Assembly (NCBI RefSeq): GCF_905220365.1
Contig: NC_061154.1
Coordinates: 4,650,001 to 4,714,000 of the forward strand
Source: Vanessa cardui
Taxonomy: Eukaryota; Arthropoda; Insecta; Lepidoptera; Nymphalidae
DNA length: 64,000 nucleotides
Direction of reading: 5' to 3'
Numbering within the stretch: position 1 is the first letter of the stretch; the number at the start of each line of letters is the position of its first letter. This document shows positions 25,501 through 40,500 of this stretch, in pieces. The notes below the pieces were generated by a model. It was given only the letters and a program-made list of their open reading frames with translations, was not told where the DNA came from and did no database searches. A program made the position numbers and the translations under genes.

Positions 25501-28500
25501 TTCATTAGCAGAAATTACATAGCATACAGATAGGAGGTAAAAAAAAAAAAAAAATTATGTCAAATACTTTGGAGTATAGATACTAGATAGGCCTTTTATA
25601 ATGGAATATTTTGCTGTGTCACTTTTCAAATGTGAAGAGTGTTTTCAATATGTAGATTACATAATTGTTTGTATAGTAACTTATCAAATTTATGTTATCT
25701 TTCACTTTATACGTGAAAATTTCTTTTCGTTTATCAGAATAGATACGAGATGACATTGAAAAGATATTAGGAGGATGATAGGATGAGAAATGAAACTAGA
25801 CGTGATACAGATCGTAAGCAGCGCAGTAATATGTATGTTTGAGATGATTTATTAATACTTTAATATATTGAGTAAACATAGATAATTTGTAAGTTTTTTT
25901 TAGTTATTTGAATTTATACAACCCTTTGTAGTTGTTTATATAGTACTCCATTAAGTACCAAACACTCATGTGATCTACAGTCAAGCCAAATTTAAAAGTC
26001 ATAGCCATAGCCAAAAATTTTCTTCTGGTCCACCTCTATTTTGAAGGGAAACTTTTGAGACTATTCCAGCGAGCTGTTATAATATGACCCACAATGATGA
26101 AAGATCACACTTAGAACTCTTGCGCTATTTAGAAGCTTACAATATGATGATACTGGATATAGTTTGTGTACCTTAGAACGCTAAATTTCGAAAGTTACTC
26201 AAAACTCAACAATCATGTATTTAACGAAAGAATACCAGAAATACACTTATGGTGAAATAGTATAGTTGGTTTGAAATGTTTAAACAAACATCAATATGAG
26301 CTAAGGTTAACAACGTAAGCGTGCCGTACAATTTAAACTTCCGCGTGATTGACCTTGTTTAAGGGTTTTCTGAACGAGAACGCAGTTGGCTCGAGGAATT
26401 TTTTTTTGATGACTCGGTTTTTTACCTAATGAAGATACCGTTTCTCTATCCACTGCGCCTGCGCCATGACCTCTTTCTACTATAATGAAGGCGTCTCAAA
26501 TTCCGCGATAAGCAATGTAAAAACTCATTAAATTTGCATTCAGTGTAAGTACTCGAACTAAAATTAAATAACATGTTTTGTTTTTGGCGATATCCTTGGT
26601 TTTTGCCAAGTTATTAATTATTTTAAAACATTATTTTTATTATATTCAGTGACTACCTAACTTACGTGTAAATTCTCCTTGCAACCTTTGAAGTAATAAT
26701 TTTTATCAACTCATTAGTATCATGTTAGTATAGGCGTAATACTTCGTTCGTCCCACTTTGAGAAATCTTGCTTATTCATTACCTTGTATAATATTTGAAT
26801 TAGGTTACACGTTATTCTATTATTTAACGTTGAAATAATGATTTATCTTTTATTTAGCCTTCAAATCATTTTTTGACCTCATCGGAGCGCGTAGATGACT
26901 AATATACTGGTTTTTATCGGAATAACGCACGACCTATTACGATTATCGCATTAAATTGTCCGGTTTTTAATATCCACGTCATATGTACTTTGTACTTTTT
27001 TAAATAGTTCCAGAGGTTTAGTTGACTTTTAAATACTTACTTAATCATTTATGTTATAAGACAAAGAGTTATATTATAACATAAATGATTATAATAACAA
27101 AGTTGAGAAAGGGTCAATGTAATAAAAAAAACAATAGCTTATCAGCCTATTAATTAATCTACAGACGATTCCGCGTCGTACAGACTTGTGGATCCATTCA
27201 GTAGTTCACGTGATTTGATGAACACAGATAACAATTAATATAAATAAATATCACAGTTGTTTTAGAGCCCGCGGTTTCGCTCGAATTATAGATAGTCAGC
27301 TGTTATACATAAAAAGATCTTAAGACAACATACCGAGTTATAATATGATATAGATTAACATTATCAAATGATTTTTCTTTCGACAATTTCTCTTTAAGTA
27401 TAAGTCGTTGATATCATTCTTATTGATTAATCAAAGCAAGACGGCCGGTATAGTGTACAGTAACGTCAATAACATTAAACTCTGCCCCAGCCTGACCCGA
27501 GATCAGCATTGATTAAACATCGTCATGGGTACAGCGATTGTTTTATTGAATTGTCGTTGACATTTCATTTGACTTTCGACTAATAATGCCATCAGCGGAA
27601 CTATTCTGTGATAGCATAGTCGAAACCAATCGAAGTACACGATATTGAAATATCTGAGAGTATGACATATTAAAATAATTAATCAATTATAAATTTTCGA
27701 GAATATAATATAAACAAAATAGCGTTGGTTTTTATGACAGTTTTTACAGAATAACACTAATATCTTTACCTACCTGTTGATCGCGCTTACCCTTTAAGTA
27801 AAATTTTCCATTAAATAACGTTTATAATGATCGTTGTAAATATTTGCATTTTGTTGTATTTGATACATTTTAATTATATTTTTTGTCTCGCTTTTACACA
27901 CACCTTGCCAAATGTAGTTGAGGCATTGACAAAAGCATGATAAGTCATAGAAGTCGTTCTTCTTTCGAAAGTTAAATGATCTGAATGTAGTTTATTTTAC
28001 GTAATTGGTAATATGCGAAATGATCAACGCCTAAAAAAGTGCTGGCAGAACTTAGTCTGGATCTGTGTAGGATATAAATTATATTTATAACATAGTATTT
28101 TTTAATAATAGCCTGGGCAGCGTTAGACTTATAAAAAGAGCCATAAGTTTTTAATAAAACACTTGCTAAACACTGTTTACAATTTATAAGTTCAGCAGTT
28201 TTCCTGACACAATATCAATACTTGAATTCGAGGGTTAGTATGAAGTGTGCGTCATAGCTAGGAAAAACCCTGTATAGCCATTACTAACTTCCCTTTTAAA
28301 AAATCCCCCGAGAACAAATTATTTTTACTTTTCCTATTCACATGTACTAAATATGTATTTCGTGTACAAAGTTTTATCTACAAATGAATGTTAATTTAAC
28401 TAAATTTATTGCAACTATAGAGTTATATGTGTCCATTTTAAAACCGATAAGTTTTATTGTTTGTTTATAGAAAGTATGTCCAACGGCATCGATTCTGCTG

Positions 28501-31500
28501 CGAAATTTGAGCGCAGAGCAGACCAACCTTAAGAACATACTCCAAGAGAAAATTCCCAAAGAACAGGAGAAAATCCGTGAATTCCGTAAGAAACATGGAG
28601 CCACCAAAGTTGGAGAAGTCACAGTTGACATGGTGAGTCTTTAACTATGCCTTCCATCTACAAAATAGCTTATCAACCGATACATATCGAGGTACGGGAT
28701 ACGAATTCTGCGTTGAGCTATTAAAAGGTAGTTAAGTCGTTATGTTACTTCCAATGGAGTTCAGGAGTTAGGTAGTTTCGCGTCTCGGATTGAATGCTAA
28801 GCTTAACTCTTAACGGCGTCGTAGATTGCAGTCCCGTGGGATTATGACAGTGTACCCGTGCTTGTGCATTATTATTTCTCTCACGCAGTTGATTATTAGT
28901 TATTTTACAGACATCGATATTTTCTCAGGAATTACTTTTTAATATATATTAATGGAGGTATCACAAGATTTATTTTGTTAATTTACATAAATTGCGTTCG
29001 AAATCACTTAGCTGTAAATAAAATAAAATATAATACCAGACATACGAATAAATAACCCATTGTATTATTGTGAAGTAATAAGTTTTTTATATATATATTT
29101 TTTTTCTCATAATTCGCTGATACCGTGCTACCTATGTTATTTAGAGACAATGTCATTGTAGAATTATCGTGCAATTGTATGACCTTTAAGCGTCCCAATT
29201 ACATAATTATGTATAAGGAAAATTATTTAGCGAAGAAAAACAGTTTTTATCCGCCTGAGCTCTTTCGTTACGTGTTTAAATATTATTGACCCTATCTCAA
29301 TGATAATTGAGTTTATATTTATATTGAAAGTTATTTCGAATGTTAGTTTATAGTATATAAACCAAGTAATTTTACGATTTAGATGTACGGTGGTATGCGA
29401 GGCATCAAAGGATTAGTATGGGAGACGTCAGTGCTGGATCCCGAAGAGGGTATCAGATTCCGTGGCCTCTCGATCCCGGAGTGCCAGCAGCAGCTGCCGA
29501 AAGCTAAAGGGGGAGAGGAACCCCTTCCCGAAGGTCTTTTCTGGCTCCTTGTGACCGGTGAAATACCCACCGAAGCGCAAGTCAAAGCTTTATCCAAAGA
29601 ATGGGCACAGAGGTACGTTAAAAGTATTTTACGTATATATTTTTTGTAGGTGCGTATGGAAGATGTACAGAATACAACAACTTATATGTACATAGTATTA
29701 CCACATAATTTATAATGCAGAGCTTATTCGCTTCCAGTATTCCAGATCTGTAATTCTGACGCACATCCCGTGCGTCATAGTACTGTTTGGAGATGTTTAA
29801 TATAGTGTAGAAGAAAATATACTTAAGAGAATATTATATATTAAAAAAAAATATTTGTCTTTCATGATAACTTACAAAATATTTTAAGCAAACAAATCAG
29901 ACAAATTGAGAACCTTCTCCTTTAAAAGAAGTCGTTTAAGAAACGCTATGTACAACCATAGTTATTCTACTGCTAAAATGTAATTCGAATTATTACTCAC
30001 TCTTGATTTTAATAATCAGTTAACTAGTAATAAAACACAAGGGATATAACATAGACTATACTTGGCGTTGCATTGATAATGCAAGAAATGATTCATTTTT
30101 ATTACAGTGCCCTTATAGATTGACCATGGCGTGTAGTACAATAAAAACTATGGTCACCATAAGTGTATGGTACCGTCTATTCAACCTTGACGTATTCACT
30201 GATATGGATTGACCATGGCATATAGTACAGTAAAAACTATGGTCACCATAAGAGCATGGTACCGTCTATTCAACCTTGACGAATTCACTAATGTTCTTAA
30301 TTGCCGTTACTTGTGTGTATCGTACAAGGATAAGGATCTCATTTTATTTAAACATTTAACGTTTTTAAAGCATAATACTCTGGTGTATGTTAGTGATTCT
30401 GCTGAGTTATCACGTGATATGATGTGTCTGTATCCAGGGCCGAACTCCCCGCCCACGTTGTGACGATGCTGAACAACATGCCCAGCAAATTGCACCCCAT
30501 GTCCCAGTTCTCTGCGGCTGTGACAGCACTCAACAGTGAGTCCAAGTTCGCACAGGCTTATTCCGAGGGCGTGCACAAGTCCAAATACTGGGAGGTGAGT
30601 TTTAATTATATAATTATACATGGATTCTCATAATCATATTTTTTCGACGATTCGTAAGTCTATGAATTTTTGTTAAAATATAATTACTTTAGTCACAATC
30701 GTACAATTTCAAAAATAAGTTATTTAATACTCGTTGGCCATGAAAGTGACCATGAAACTTGTTAAAGGAAGTTCATTCAAATGAAACTTTGTTTTAAACA
30801 CGAATCGTAACTTTGTTTGTCTTTAAATCTTTATGTACAATAGTGTAGTTTTATTGTTACTTTTTTACGATTTATTGTGAAATATTGTAAAAATGTAACG
30901 GTAGTGTAATGAGCAAATTGCTGATTTAGATCAAGGATTAAATTAGCTATGAATAAATTTGTACACATACATTACCCATATGAAAATATTTCACCTCAGC
31001 TATTCGAAATTACTAGAAGAGATCAAATGCAGTCATTAAGTACAGTCAGCAGCACCATTAAATTACTCAGTCATTACGAAAATTGTCTATTAATTCGAAT
31101 ATAATTACATAAATACCGCAATGAAAACGATTCCACGATTGCAAGTAATACAACCTTGATAATGTTACAACACAACAACAACAACAGCCTGTGTATTCCC
31201 ACTGCTGGGCTAAAGGCCTACTCTCCCTTTGAGAAGATTTGGAACATATTCCACGACGCTGTTCCAATGCGGGTTGGTGGAATACACATGTGGCAGAATT
31301 TCTATGAAATTTGTCACATGCAGGTTTCCTCACGATGTTTTCCTTCACCAAGACAAATTAAGCACATGAATCAGCGGTGCTTGCCTGGGTTTGAACCTGC
31401 GATCATCGGTTAAGATGCACGCGTTCTAACCACCGGGCCATCTCGACTCGTTGATAATTTTTAATAACCTCTTGTTTGTTGAAACACCGGCTCCCGGTAT

Positions 31501-34500
31501 AAACACATTTTGGCCACAACTGTTGACATACCGGGAGCCGGTATGGCTAAGTGTGTTCTGTTATTCGCTCTGAAGTACCCTTTGTTGAAACTTTATATAT
31601 TAGCTATGATTTAGTATTTATATAGAAATGGTTGAAAGTGAATAAAGATTATTCAATTTACAATAAAATTCATAACTTGAATTGACTTGATTCGTACTAA
31701 ATACGGAGAAAATCTAGTTACAATAAAAGTCTGTCTCAAAATTGGGCTGTCTGTTGACAATACCGGCTCCCGGTATAACAGGTAACACAAGGTGGGCTAA
31801 TGTCATTTAACATACGAAATGATAATGATTGATTTGTTTCGTAGTACGTGTATGAGGATTCTATGAACCTGATCGCCAAGCTGCCAGTGATAGCGGCAAC
31901 AATATACAGGAACACGTACCGTGATGGCAAGGGTATCGGAGCGATCGACGACAACAAGGATTGGTCTGCCAATTACTGCACCATGCTTGGCTTCGACGAC
32001 CCACAGTTCACAGAGCTGATGAGATTGTACCTCACCATCCACAGGTAACTAAAGATAACTATCGTTGACCTTTCAGTACGTCTTATTTCTCAAGGGCCCA
32101 GTGGTTAGAACGCGTGCATCTTAACAGATGATAACGGGTTCAAACCCAGGAAAGCACCACTATATGTGATTAATTTGTTTTTGTAATTCATCTCTTGCTC
32201 GGCGGTTAAGGAAAACATCGCGAGGAAACCTGCATGTGTCTAATGTCATAGAAATTCTGCCACATGTGCATTCCATCAACCCAAACTGGAACAGCGTGGT
32301 GGAATATGTTCCGAACCCTCTCCTTAATAGGAGAGGAGGCCTTAACCCAGAAGTGGGATATTTACGGGCGGACTTTACTTTTTTTTAAGCGTTTGTTGGA
32401 TTTTATGACTGACGAGTCGAGTTGGTTCATCAATAATAAAATGTCTCGTAGTTATTCAATTATCAATCATCATCACTATTTATAATATTTTTCTATTTAT
32501 TTTATTCGTCTCAAAAAGGCGTAACATCTAAGTTTGTTTGTAGTAAATATTTAGTATATTTCTTGGTACTCAAAAGTAACTACTTTGCTCATTCGAATAT
32601 TAAATATTATGCTTTAATTTTTAAGATAAAAGTTGATATATCAAAATCAACATAATTTATTTAAGTACGCTTTTACAAGCACTTTTGAATCGTCATTTAT
32701 CTATATAGTTTTAAGTAAGTGAAGCTACCACCGGTTTGGAATGTAAATTCTACTGTGAAGAACCGGCAAGAACCTCAGTAGTTTTTCTCTTCCAACAATG
32801 ATGAACTAGATTTTAAACGTTAATTAATATCGATACAAAGATTTCCTCTATAATGTTCAGTTCAAAGACAGACATTTATTACTATAATCTTATGACAGCG
32901 TCTGTTAGTTATTTAACCTTAATCATATATCAGAATACTAAACAGTATCATATCTTAATGTGCGTTAAACGATTTTCAGATTATATTATATAAGTATATA
33001 TTTTTTTTAAAGTTTCATGTTTTAAAAACGTTTCGAACTATTAGTCCAAGTAGTATTATATATTATATCCAGTTCTAGCTGGCCGTACCGAATTAGTACA
33101 GGTTAAATTCATACGAAGTTTTTAGTGTGTCACTAAAACCTTCGTATGAATTTAGTTCGGGAATAAGGGTGTTGAATTACCGCACTAAAAGTTATTTTAT
33201 GAAATTCTTTTTTAATACAGTGGCAGCTCTATAGTTTTAGATGATAGTTAGTCAGGGCAAACTATTTTATTATATATTTAAAACTAACTGCTAGTGTCTA
33301 TTTATCGCAAATCGATTAACACGTAAGTGTTATTCGATAATGGTGCCAATTGAAGTACACGGTCTTTAAATTAAACCGAATTGCCAGGATTGGAAATATC
33401 GCTTGCTCATTCTCATGTACGAGACTAAAAAGGATAGCAAATCATTTATTATGTTATTTTATAATATTGTTTGCCTTTATAATTTAATAATGTAAATGCT
33501 GTGTCAAATAACAAAACAACATTTAACATAGTTTTGCAGAAATCGATTTTGAATAATCGTTCATATAATCCGATCCGATTCCTTTTTATCGAGTATTGCC
33601 CGATATGTTTCAGAATGGCTAGGATGACCATTTTTGACTTATAATGAATAAATAATCTATAAATAAAGCGAATTTATATACCGATGGGATTTCCTCTTTT
33701 TAGTAGTATCTTGGTTGTTCGGTAAAGTAATAAACAAGGACAATTTTGTATAAAACAACTAATGGAGCGCTGCTATCTCAATTCGTTTTACGTATATTTT
33801 CCTTTAATTTAATGCTTCATATTTGTCGCGCTGGACGTTTAAAGATAGGTGAGTGACGTCACCAAGTCTCGAGCTGTAGATAATGATCGTAATGAAACGT
33901 TTGTTCCGTGCTTTGCGTGTTCCGTCCTCAGTTACACGTGATAGTTAATTTAATTCGAAACGATGCAAGTACGAGTATCATAGTTTCTATGATTCTTTTT
34001 ACAAAACAGCATAAAAATACGAAGATATTTCGAATCGAATAAAGGAAGACCTCAAATTGTCTATGAATTAAACAGCTCTATATTTATACGAACAATATTC
34101 AATTAACATATATGTTATAGTATACTCAAGCAACTATATCTATTACGTTAACTGAATTGTTCTGAAACTGGTTGAAAGATTCAATTGAAATAATAATACG
34201 AAACAATATTCAATAATATATGTATATTTAATTAACGTTTCTTGTTTTGGTATTAAATTGTTATATAACATTTACACAAGTGAAATACAATGAATATAGT
34301 CACAAAAAATTCTTAACATTAAGTATATTTCACTAATAATATGGCGACTATTTCCCGCCATAAAAATATGTTAACCTGTTAACCTAATAGTAGGTAATTG
34401 GTTATAGTTGTATTTAGTAATGGATACTTTCGTTAAGATAAATAATCCTACACATTTATAAAACTTACTCTTATAGTCTGTGACGTGCTTAAAAACTGAT

Positions 34501-37500
34501 ATTGGAATGATTCTTGATTTAAACGGCGTAGCGACAGCTGAGCATTAAATAATTTAATTAAAATCTTGTAATTAATCACATATATAAACAAAGATATATA
34601 ATATGAATGAATTAGTATCTAACTGCACGCAGATTATGTAATATGCGATGTATAAGTTATAATTATTATGCATCGTTATAAGTTAATCGTTCGCTATGCA
34701 TTAAGAATATATTAAGATCATTAATTGCTATACATACACGCGTCATCAAAACTGGTGACGACGATAAGAAAATACTGATCCGGCTATAACCGGTTATTTG
34801 AAAGTTAATGAAAATAAAATGCCTTGCGAAAAGAATATCATTTATATCGTGTAATGTTATTTATTGATTGTTGCTAATGTGTGTACTGGTTTTTCCATAA
34901 CGTGTCGCTCGTTGCATGCTGTGTGTAATTTCCCTGCTGTATGCGAATTGCTATGCTCATTATTTCCTCAGCCTTTTATGCATAAATTCTCTGCAATTTT
35001 TACCGTCTTACGTTTCCTGGCCGTCATCTATCTCAATAAAAAAAAAACGTCACGGCTTACATCTGTTTTTTACGCTTGTGTGCGTGTGTTCATATAGAAG
35101 AAAACACGTGCAAATGTGTGCTAGATTTTACGATGCATTTTATTGTGCAATAAAGATATTATATTTTGTAACACAATCGATTACATTATAAAAGAGAAAG
35201 TTTTATAAATGTTAATTTTTAAATACATAATTTGTAATATATTTTATTTATTTGTTTTTTTTTTATCGCAGAAAGTAGGTTATATTCGATAAATGTTGCC
35301 AGCTTGATATATTCAATAGTTTTATAACACGAAGGGTGATGTTTAACTCGTACAGACATCGTCTGTCCGTATTGTAGGCTCTTTGATTGTCCATTGATGT
35401 TAAATTGAATTGTTCGCACAATTTTGTCGCTTTGCTTTGCGATATTGCAAGTGATATGACCTCGAGACATCTTTGAAATGACAATATTTCTTTATAATTT
35501 TTTACAATGAATTAAATTGTAACTAAAAATTTGTTTACGTTGTGAGGGTTTGTAGTGTGAGTTTGTTTGTATATTACATAAATACTAAAGTATAGCCTTT
35601 GGATTTATCTTTTACAACAAATAATGTTGTATATTAGTTAGGTTATAATAATATATAATCTTATCACGATGAATGTTTTATTCAATTGTTTTAATCATTG
35701 CTCAATATAGTATGATAGGCATTGGTATTCTACGAAATAACCTATATAATATATATACTCGTACATATATAATGTACCACTAACCTAAGTACTAAGATGT
35801 TATGTTCCCTTTAGCTGTAGTTAAAGTGACCCAGTCATCCTTCAGACTGTAACCCATAATACTAATAGCTGTTTGTCGTTCACCAAGTATTAATCCTCAT
35901 TATTTTATCTCTTACAATGCGTATATTACGTAACGAATTACGTAACTATGTAATCTTATACGTGACGAAGTGTTTTAGAGCCGTTTTATTTCATTTAGTA
36001 CTGATAGGCGCCCGCAGCTTTGTTCGTGTTTTAGGGTGTTGGTTGTCACGTGTTAGGCAAAATTTTAGCCAATATGCCTTTCTTGGAGCTCATGTTTGTT
36101 TAACACCAAATTTCAGTAAATTCGGTTCAATGGTTTGGTCATAAACAGAGAGAAAGAGTTGCTTTTACATTTACAATATTAATAGCTTTACTTAATTGTA
36201 AAATGACGATTCAAAAGTACTTGTAAAAGCCCTCTTGAATAAAGTTTTTTTTTTTATGGTATAGGTTGGCGGACGAGCGTATGGGCCACCTGATGGTAAG
36301 TGGTCACCATCACCCATAGACAATGAAGCTGTAAGAAATATTAACTATTCGTTACATCGTCACTGTGCAAACCAACCTTGGGAACTAAGATGTTATGTCC
36401 CTTGTGCCTGTAGTTACACTGGCTCACTCACCCTTCAAACCGGAACACAACAATACTGAGTACTGTTACTTGGCGGTAGAATAACTGATAAGTGGATGGT
36501 ACCTACCCAGACGGGCTTGCACAAAGCCCTACCACCAAGTGTTTAATTTGATTTGAATGTAGATGAATTTTGTTAGTAAAAAAGTGAAACAAAGATGGCA
36601 GTATATAGCGATTCATTGTTTGAGTTGGATATCAAATTGTGTACCGCGTAACAAGAGACAGGTGTCCGGCATTAACCGCAATGCAATATTTTAACGTTTA
36701 ATAATTGACGACCTCCGCGGTCGAGTAGTGTGTACACCGGTTTTCATGGGTACGACACTCCGAGTTCCCGGGTTCGATTCCCAGCCGAGTCGATGTAGAA
36801 AAAGATAATTGATTTCCTATATTGTCTTGGGTCTGGGTGGTACCTTCGTTACTTCTGATTATCCATAACACAAGTGCTTTAGCTACTTACATTGGGATCA
36901 GAGTGATGTATGTGATGTTGTTCAATATTATATAAAATAATAATAATAATAATACGTTATCTGTCCGCGTAATTTGTGTAATTTTCAATGATGACAATCT
37001 GAAAAATGTTTTTATCGCACTTATCACAGCAATGGCTTGATTAAATAGATACGGTACGGTACGAGAATGGTTTTAGATATGTTAAATGATTGTTCATTTT
37101 ATTGCGCGTATGAAACGCACATTATATCTATCTGTACAATGAATTTGGATTTTCTTTCTATTATTTATCGGTTATATATTATATACATGAGATATCGTCC
37201 CATTGTAAACTTTAGCGGGTTCAAACCCTTATTATAGTTTGACCAGTTATCAGTTAGTTTTTTTATTGCACTACGATGAAGGAAAATAAAGGACTCCGCC
37301 AAGATTGGAAACTTTTTATATACTAGTAGTAACGCAGCCAGCGTTACTCGCCCTATAAACATTATGTATGATAAGTCATCCGCTTATGTTTTTACCGAGA
37401 AGAACTTCCCTATTCAGATTACGAGATTTACATGTACTTTCGATCTACAGGATTGGTTGACATTTATGGTCACTGTTCCGTTAGTTACGCTCGTATCTTG

Positions 37501-40500
37501 ATATTTAGAAGAACCTCACTTGATGTACCGACTGTACTCGTACTATCAGTATAAATTCTTATTGGTTCGTATTATGTAATACGTTTAAATCGCTCCTATA
37601 GATACGAGATTATAAAGTTCTATACTATATGTATACTACAGTCTTATAAATGTTATAATACAAATAATATAGATTAAAATATAGATTAAGTTTTATCTAT
37701 TTTTGTTAAGAAATAAAAGTCATACACGGTATTGCGCACGCGCCAATCCAATACTGATAATATGTTCTCTGTGCTACTAGCTAATCTATATAAAATATTT
37801 ATTGCATATCTTTCTAATTAACAGAGTTAAGCACCCTATGAGTCAAGACCATAGCAGTTGGACATATGAATGATTATTTCAGCTAGTATAACTTTAAAAT
37901 GCCAATCAGATAAAGACATCATTATAAAGATGACATAAATAGGAATTTAAATGGCTTTAGTATTTTTTTAAAACAGGTTCAATAATATCGTAAATATAGT
38001 TTATTAACCGACTATAATATAGGAGTTTGAGAGACACATGTCTAAAGCAATCTATTTTGATGGATTAAGACATTTTTCGAGTTAAGTCGTGTCAATAAAA
38101 GATTCCCTGTGACAAGTGGCTGATAACCATTAAGCCATGGTATGTATACTTGAGAATACGGATCTAGGAATACGTTGGTAGATAAAATGTCCAACGTACT
38201 GATAATACGATCGAAATGATAAATAACATAACAATTAAGGCAATTTTAAAAACACAAATTCGATTGTTTTATGACTTTAGCTCTAATAGGCGTTTGGAAA
38301 TCTTATTTAAAAACAAATATTATGTTGTGTTTTCATATGTGAACATTAATGTTTGCCCTGGTTTGCTTTGAATAAGATAGTTGCTTATGTCAGTTGGATG
38401 AAGTGAAAGGATGGAAAATTAAAAGGATGTCGTGTCCCCTTCAAAATAAATTTCTCGAAACATATGTTTTTATATGTAGTCATTTGTACAGACACATAAT
38501 GTATTATTTCCCTTTATATCAACCTCATAGTACCAAAACAATTGTTGAGGTATGAGAGAACTTACTTATCCAATAATTAACCAAGTGTGTAGGTTGAAGG
38601 CAGTTGAAAGCATAGTTATAGTAGGAGTTTTGCGCGGTTTCACTATCGTTGATCGTGACTGCTTCGTCCCTTGGGTTTATGCTACCTTTCTAAATAGACG
38701 AGCTGTTTGAAAAATAAAAAAAAATTCAAATCGAACTAATATAACGAACAAATTATAATAACAGACTGGTCAGATTTGTTATAAATATTATTAGGATATC
38801 CATTTATGTATAATGTGATTAAATACTTTCGGAACCGTAGTAGATTAATATTTTGTTATTTTTACTTACAAAACGAATTGTTCAATATTTTGTTTTGGTT
38901 CATTACATAAGTTATATGTTATATTGTTAGTTGGATAACATGGAATACGATTTAACTACAATGGTTACGTTAGCCGTATATATATTTAGATAATTAATAA
39001 ACAGTCATAGGATGTAAGAGGATATTGTCGCTATAATTGTACAGAACTTTTGTGATGTAAACGTGTTGAAATGAAACATTAGTGAGTTCAGCTTTTAAAC
39101 GAACATTCTGTAAAAATCGAATGCACTTAAGACTTTCTTCTTTTAAGCATGAGCTTGGATTCGACTACATACCACTTACAATAATAGTTTATATATTATA
39201 TTATAGTATGCAGATCTTCCCATGATTTTACCAGTCAGTTCGCCTGTATCGATTACAAAATGATTTACAAAATAAATCAGTTCATGAATGTCCAAAAAGA
39301 TTCGCTGACTATAAATTATTATTCATTATTCTACATGACGCGTTAGATGTAGGTACATGAGCCATGCAATGAACATATTTATTTATAATAAATGTGAAAC
39401 TAAACTACTGAGTATCTTCTCAGAGATTAAACTTAACAAACCGGTATTAACTGCATTTGATCTCGTACAATGACGATTCGAATGTGCCTTTATGTAACTT
39501 GAAGTTTATATGTTTGTACTCAATATGAAACACATTTAAAATATCATGTATAAACTCATATGAATGTAAAAGACCACGAAAATTGATGATGATTGATTCG
39601 ACGTTGTAATTACTTTTCGAACCAAATATGTTTATTGCATGTAATATGTATTATAAACTAATTATTCTTTGCAGCGACCACGAAGGAGGCAACGTGTCCG
39701 CGCATACCACTCACTTGGTGGGCTCCGCTCTAAGCGACCCCTACCTGTCCTTCGCAGCTGGCCTCAACGGTCTTGCTGGACCCCTTCACGGACTCGCCAA
39801 TCAAGAGGTAACCAAACTTTGCAATAATTATATCAAATTGCTATATGTTTATTTTACTTAGAATGAAATATATCGACTTACGTTCGGACGGATTAAAGAC
39901 AATCCTCGGGAATTATTTTAGCTACAGAGCAGTTTTCCCTTACTATAGGATGGGTTATTAAAACCCTCAACCATTTTCTGCAACTCCCTTTACTTAGAAT
40001 ACGGTGACTTTTCATCTTATTTGTGGTTATTTTTGCCAGATAATGATGGTATTAGTGGTTTAGACATAATCATCTACACAACGTACGTACGCAATGAAAT
40101 GATACATACAGATAGGCTACCTAATGGTAAGTGATATCACCATCAATATATATTGGTACCCTTAGAATGATAAATCATTTCTTATATCTCAAATGACTTA
40201 CCAATTACAACAGATTATATATTCGTTAAAGAACAAAAATAATTACACAATAATATTAGAGTTATGAAATTATAATTGAAACATTATAATGCTAAGCTCA
40301 TAATAATGATTGCTAACAATTAAAAATACCTAAGATTCTGGTAACTCGTTTGGTTAAGAAATTAAAATAAATCAATAAATAAAATACTACATGACAGTAA
40401 AACAAAGGCCGAGTAAGTAGTACACTTTATGTTGCCATTGTTTGAAGAGATCAACAAACAGAGCAGTAAGTGTTTGTTTAGTCATATGTACACATTACTG

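Noticed and set aside
29379..29597. Minus-strand frame opposite citrate synthase exon 3 (others opposite exons 4, 5, 7, 8 and 9)
   Set aside because: Antisense shadow of a well-supported coding exon.
34864..35191. Overlapping plus-strand frames in citrate synthase intron 5
   Set aside because: Cys- and Phe-rich translations of TG-rich intron text in two frames at once. Neither has a family match.
36708..36790. Possible tRNA gene with A and B boxes
   Set aside because: No complete cloverleaf or acceptor stem. The sequence continues into a SINE body with an (AAT)n tail.
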